Notes under the pieces: generated by a model | Databases searched by the model: none | What the model saw: the letters and a program-made list of their open reading frames with translations, nothing else | Told to the model about the DNA's origin: nothing | NCBI GenBank assembly: GCA_017547065.1 | Contig: JAFYRC010000136.1 | Span: forward strand, 1 to 17,432 | DNA length: 17,432 nucleotides | DNA from: Tidjanibacter sp. | Lineage (GTDB): Bacteria > Bacteroidota > Bacteroidia > Bacteroidales > Rikenellaceae | Direction: 5' to 3' | Part shown: positions 15,716-17,432 of the stretch, piece after piece | How the letters are laid out: every line of letters begins with the position of its first letter | Position numbering within the stretch: position 1 is the stretch's first letter | Made by a program: the position numbers and the translations under genes

Positions 15716-16273
15716 ATGGAAGAACGCGAATACCTCGAACACTACGAACAACGACTCGAAAGCCTCTTGGCAGGCATCTACGGCTCCGAAGGACGCCTGA
15801 TGGATGTGGCTGAACTTGAAGACCGTTGGCACGAATTTGCACCCGCATATATGGCCGATGCTGTTGGCCAAATCAACTCCTACCCTGCATTTACCCTTGC
15901 AGTGGCTGCCTATGTAGGTATGGCCCTGGCAGCTTGGTGGGATACCGCATGGGAGCGTCACGAGAACGAAACCTACGACGATTTGAAACGATTGGGTGGC
16001 GGTTTTGACACCATCGACGAGTATATTCTCAAAAACATTCTTTCGGTGGAGCCCGAGAGTGAGGAGCGTGAGAAACTCGAAGACACAATGCGTACACTTG
16101 CTCACACCGTGATGAATGCCATTCAGCACGAGCAGATTGAGAAACAGACCACCCGTGCATTCTACATCCTGGCACGCTCGGCCAAAGTGATGTTCCGTGC
16201 TGGTGTAACACTCGAATTGCGTCGCCGCGGCTACCGCTATGAGCGAGTGAAGGTCACAAATCCCGTTAGTTAG
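15716..16273 (+). CDS. uncharacterised 185-aa protein
   Basis: I do not recognise this protein. It is largely alpha-helical, with a charged start (MEEREYLEHYEQRLESLLAG). A middle block, PAYMADAVGQINSYPAFTLA, leads into VAAYVGMALAAWWDTAWERH, the only hydrophobic stretch (residues ~58-79), which is rich in aromatic residues. Then come an acidic central part (SVEPESEEREKLED) and a basic C-terminal end (LELRRRGYRYERVK). There is no signal peptide. The hydrophobic stretch could be a buried helix or a single membrane span. The frame is open upstream to 15641, but the ATG at 15716 follows the promoter at a normal distance and begins a sensible sequence. It is a single-gene unit between its own promoter and a terminator, convergent with prfA. 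Low-gap coding composition like its neighbours supports a real gene. Confidence 0.8.
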   Translation: MEEREYLEHYEQRLESLLAGIYGSEGRLMDVAELEDRWHEFAPAYMADAVGQINSYPAFTLAVAAYVGMALAAWWDTAWERHENETYDDLKRLGGGFDTIDEYILKNILSVEPESEEREKLEDTMRTLAHTVMNAIQHEQIEKQTTRAFYILARSAKVMFRAGVTLELRRRGYRYERVKVTNPVS

Positions 16274-16291
16274 AGTTCTCGAATTGAGAAT

Positions 16292-16328
16292 AAAAAAATA
16301 GGTGCGTAAATTACGCACCTATTTTTTT
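16292..16328. terminator. bidirectional palindromic terminator
   Basis: The 37 bases form a perfect palindrome around one central base: an A run, TAGGTGCGTAA, A, TTACGCACCTA and a T run. It forms a strong stem with U tracts in either direction and separates two converging genes, the 185-aa protein (stop 16273) and prfA (stop 16358). Confidence 0.92.
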
Positions 16329-16357
16329 ATTAATATTCCCGAGGTTTGCTCGGACTA

Positions 16358-17432
16358 TTATGCAAGTTCGCTCTCCTTCAATCTCTCCGCATTCTCCGCC
16401 ACAATCAAGTGATCAATGCAATCCTGAATGTCGCCGTTCATAAAGGCGGGCAGGTTGTAGATTGTGTAGTTGATACGGTGGTCGGTGATACGGCCCTGAG
16501 GATAGTTGTAAGTACGAATCTTTGCACTCCTATCACCGGTGCTCACCATGGTTTTACGCTTGGCCGCAATCTCGTCCATATATTTGGCATACTCCAAGTT
16601 GAAAATTCGGGTACGCAACTCTTCGAGAGCCTTGTCGAAGTTTTTGAGCTGCGACTTCTGGTCCTGGCACTGCACCACAATACCTGTGGGGATGTGGGTG
16701 AGTCGCACAGCCGAATAGGTGGTGTTCACACACTGACCACCGGGACCACTTGCACAGTAGGTATCCTTGCGGATGTCGTTCATATTGATATCCACATCGA
16801 ACTCGTCTGCCTCGGGAAGAATAGCCACCGTTGCTGCCGAGGTGTGGATACGGCCCTGGGTCTCGGTCTGAGGCACACGCTGTACGCGGTGTACACCACT
16901 CTCATATTTGAGCGTACCATAGACGCCCTCGCCGGTAACCTTCATAACAACCTCCTTGTAGCCACCCGAGGTACCCTCCGAGAAGGAGTTAATCTCATAC
17001 CTCCAGCCCTTGTTCTCAACGTACTTCATGTACATACGCAACAAGTCGCCCGCAAAGATTGCAGCCTCGTCGCCACCCGTACCGCCACGAATCTCCACGA
17101 TGGCATTTTTGTCGTCCTGGGGATCCTTGGGGATGAGGAGGATTTTGATCTCCTCTTCGAGCTGAATGGTGAGGGGTTCAAGTTCTGCCACCTCCTCGCG
17201 TGCCATCTCACGCATATCCTCATCTTTCTCGTTGGCGAGGATATCTTTGGCATCGGCCAAATCTGCGAGTGCTTTTTTGTAACGGTCGGCGGCCTTCACA
17301 ATGGGACCGAGCTCTTTGTACTCCTTGTTGAGTTGCACAAAGCGCTTCATATCGGCAATCACTTCGGGGTCGGTCATCTGCTGACCAATCTCCTCGAATT
17401 TGAGTTTCAGACCGTCAAGTCGATAGAGTATG
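16358..17432 (-). CDS. prfA: peptide chain release factor 1 (runs off window end)
   Basis: RF1 recognises UAA and UAG in the ribosomal A site and triggers peptide release. The frame is open to the right edge, with 358 codons visible. Before the internal MTDPEV the frame continues upstream (ILYRLDGLKLKFEEIGQQ), which matches the RF1 N-terminal helix, so only a few codons, including the start, are missing. The catalytic GGQ is encoded at 16733-16741 in SGPGGQCVNTTYSAVR. The codon-recognition tripeptide PxT reads PQT (16865-16873) in VQRVPQTETQGRIHTSA, where E. coli RF1 has PAT. RF2 would have SPF there, so this is RF1. EIRGGTGGDEAAIFAGDLLR is the conserved start of the central domain. It ends in TAA and is followed by the palindromic terminator shared with the convergent gene. 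Confidence 0.96.
   Translation of the reverse strand, partial: ILYRLDGLKLKFEEIGQQMTDPEVIADMKRFVQLNKEYKELGPIVKAADRYKKALADLADAKDILANEKDEDMREMAREEVAELEPLTIQLEEEIKILLIPKDPQDDKNAIVEIRGGTGGDEAAIFAGDLLRMYMKYVENKGWRYEINSFSEGTSGGYKEVVMKVTGEGVYGTLKYESGVHRVQRVPQTETQGRIHTSAATVAILPEADEFDVDINMNDIRKDTYCASGPGGQCVNTTYSAVRLTHIPTGIVVQCQDQKSQLKNFDKALEELRTRIFNLEYAKYMDEIAAKRKTMVSTGDRSAKIRTYNYPQGRITDHRINYTIYNLPAFMNGDIQDCIDHLIVAENAERLKESELA

Overview
The window looks like ordinary chromosome from a member of the Bacteroidales (phylum Bacteroidota). The evidence is the close resemblance of LigA, PdxJ, the CCA-adding enzyme, UppS, BamA and RF1 to the versions I know from that order, short A-rich leaders without Shine-Dalgarno sequences, and promoter elements of the Bacteroidetes type (TAnnTTTG, one with a TTTG 20 bases upstream). 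I cannot name a genus. I see no phage, insertion sequence, CRISPR array, tRNA or rRNA. TAG is the natural stop of at least seven genes here.

Layout. Positions 1-2420 (minus strand) carry ligA followed by dapA, which runs off the left edge. A small acidic protein of unknown function (2584-2910, plus) diverges from ligA and ends at a bidirectional terminator. It converges there on the overlapping pair pdxJ-cca (5141-2999, minus). pdxJ diverges from nadK (5211-6098, plus) across 69 bp. Positions 6204-10706 hold the envelope-biogenesis cluster uppS-bamA-skp-skp: a prenyl carrier synthase for cell-wall precursors, the outer-membrane protein insertase and two periplasmic chaperones. It is preceded by a good -7 element and closed by a strong terminator at 10761-10801.

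Positions 10848-15632 hold a four-cistron efflux operon whose genes overlap by 11, 8 and 17 nt: a TolC-family channel, an HlyD-family adaptor and two ABC-2 type permeases. No ATPase gene is present. The adaptor gene is broken by a single in-frame TAG (12727-12729) inside its helical hairpin, while its reading frame stays open on both sides. A 185-aa protein that I do not recognise follows (15716-16273, plus), with its own promoter. It converges across a near-perfect palindromic terminator on prfA (RF1, minus), which runs off the right edge.

Most of the window is conserved housekeeping sequence. The items that deserve attention are the nonsense codon in the adaptor, the missing ATPase, a V-for-G change in the nucleotidyltransferase motif of Cca, a clamp-binding-like tail on LigA, and the two uncharacterised proteins. 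I did not find convincing evidence of a wholly new system.
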